NCBI GenBank assembly: GCA_047610385.1
Contig: JBLGAC010000081.1
Span: forward strand, 1-5,845
Direction: 5' to 3'
DNA length: 5,845 nucleotides
From: JBOCEF01 sp047610385
Lineage (GTDB): Bacteria > Pseudomonadota > Alphaproteobacteria > Rhodobacterales > Rhodobacteraceae
The notes under the pieces were generated by a model. That model ran no database searches, was not told where the DNA came from, and saw only the letters and a list, made by a program, of their open reading frames with translations. A program made the translations under genes and the position numbers. Below, in pieces: positions 5,028 to 5,845 of the stretch; positions within the stretch are counted from its first letter, which is position 1, and every line of letters starts with the position of its first letter.

Positions 5028-5845
5028 ATGACCGAACGCAGCGATTTTGAAACCGCGCAGCTTCTTGCTCGTGGCGGTGGGACCACGCCGGGCTATATGC
5101 CCGGCTTTGGCAATGATTTCGAAACTGAGGCCCTGCCCGATGCCTTGCCGCGCGGGCGCAATTCGCCGCAAAAATGCAATTACGGGCTTTATGCCGAGCA
5201 GCTTTCCGGCACCGCCTTCACCGCCCCGCGTGGCCAGAATGAGCGGACTTGGTGCTATCGCATCCGCCCGTCGGTGAAGCACCAGACGCGGTATGAAAAA
5301 ATCGACGTCTCTGGCTGGAAATCTGCGCCCCATGTTCTGCCCGATGTGATCTCGTTGGGCCAGTATCGTTGGGATCCGGTCCCGATGACGGACGAAGCGC
5401 TGACCTTTGTCACTGGCATGCGCACCATGACCACGGCGGGCGATGTGAACACCCAGGTAGGCATGGCCGCGCATGTCTATCTGATCACCGCCGACATGAC
5501 CGATGAATGGTTCTATTCCGCCGACAGCGAGCTGCTGATCGTGCCGCAGGATGGACGCCTGCGCATTGAGACGGAAATGGGCCTGATCGAGCTTGAGCCG
5601 CTGGAAATCGCCGTCATCCCGCGTGGCATGCTGTTCAGCGTGAAACTGGTGGATGGCCCCGCGCGCGGCTTCGTGTGCGAAAACTATGGTCAGAAATTCG
5701 ACATGCCGGGCCGCGGGCCGATCGGGGCCAACTGCCTTGCCAACCCGCGCGACTTTAAGACCCCGGTCGCGGCCTTTGAGGACCGCGATTGCGACGGCCG
5801 CGTGATCGTCAAATGGTGCGGGCAGTTCCATGAAACCCGCATCGG
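5028..5845 (+). CDS. hmgA: Homogentisate 1,2-dioxygenase (partial, runs off the right edge)
   Basis: This Fe(II) enzyme opens the ring of homogentisate with O2 to give maleylacetoacetate, in tyrosine and phenylalanine breakdown. The window holds 272 complete codons of a gene usually 430-450 codons long, with no stop before the edge. Family hallmarks are GYMPGFGNDFETEALPDALP (22-41), the run RNSPQKCNYGLYAEQLSG followed by TAFTAPR (44-68), WCYRIRPSV (75-83), the cupin-like stretch LLIVPQDGRLRIETEMG (169-185), EIAVIPRGM (193-201), and GRGPIGANCLANPRDFKTP (228-246). The iron-binding His/Glu residues lie in the C-terminal third, outside the window, so activity cannot be confirmed. The ATG at 5028 has a strong ribosome binding site. 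It is divergent from marR, and further tyrosine-breakdown genes may follow. Confidence 0.96.
   Translation, partial: MTERSDFETAQLLARGGGTTPGYMPGFGNDFETEALPDALPRGRNSPQKCNYGLYAEQLSGTAFTAPRGQNERTWCYRIRPSVKHQTRYEKIDVSGWKSAPHVLPDVISLGQYRWDPVPMTDEALTFVTGMRTMTTAGDVNTQVGMAAHVYLITADMTDEWFYSADSELLIVPQDGRLRIETEMGLIELEPLEIAVIPRGMLFSVKLVDGPARGFVCENYGQKFDMPGRGPIGANCLANPRDFKTPVAAFEDRDCDGRVIVKWCGQFHETRI

Noticed and set aside
4935..5831. 298-codon minus-strand open frame over hmgA.
   Set aside because: It is antisense to unmistakable homogentisate dioxygenase sequence and looks like no known protein.

Overview
The window looks like chromosomal DNA from a GC-rich alphaproteobacterium, most likely of the Rhodobacterales / Paracoccaceae type. 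This is judged from the strongly G/C-ending codons and the protein sequences; no database search was possible. One stretch of about 380 bases is sharply AT-rich and breaks this pattern.

Layout, left to right. (1) Positions 1-856 hold a complete IS5-family insertion sequence. It has near-perfect 19-bp terminal inverted repeats, a CTAG at both ends, and a DDE transposase split into two frames that a -1 ribosomal frameshift would join. (2) Positions 857-2145 contain no convincing gene. This stretch has a nested hairpin (904-976), a well-placed Shine-Dalgarno and ATG that open only an 11-codon frame (1081-1116), an AT-rich island rich in inverted repeats (about 1101-1480), and a GC-rich tract that reads like a decayed gene running up to rpe. 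(3) rpe, ribulose-phosphate 3-epimerase, lies on the plus strand at 2146-2844. (4) A 132-base convergent gap holds an 80-base nested palindrome, probably a shared terminator or structured element. (5) On the minus strand are a membrane-bound sensor histidine kinase (4398 to 2977) and, upstream of it, a MarR-family regulator (4922 to 4494). (6) Divergent from marR is hmgA, homogentisate 1,2-dioxygenase, which starts at 5028 and runs off the right edge. It has a good sigma70-type promoter in the shared intergenic region.

How the genes fit together. The marR/hmgA pair has the classic divergent layout of a regulator beside its target, so the MarR protein probably controls homogentisate (tyrosine/phenylalanine) breakdown; this is inferred from position only. 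rpe serves the pentose phosphate and Calvin pathways and has no obvious link to its neighbours. The histidine kinase has no response regulator in the window. The part least explained by ordinary annotation is 857-2145: insertion sequence, nested hairpin, orphan start, AT island and decayed coding sequence together mark a site of past insertion and gene loss. No known defence, CRISPR or other named accessory system is visible.
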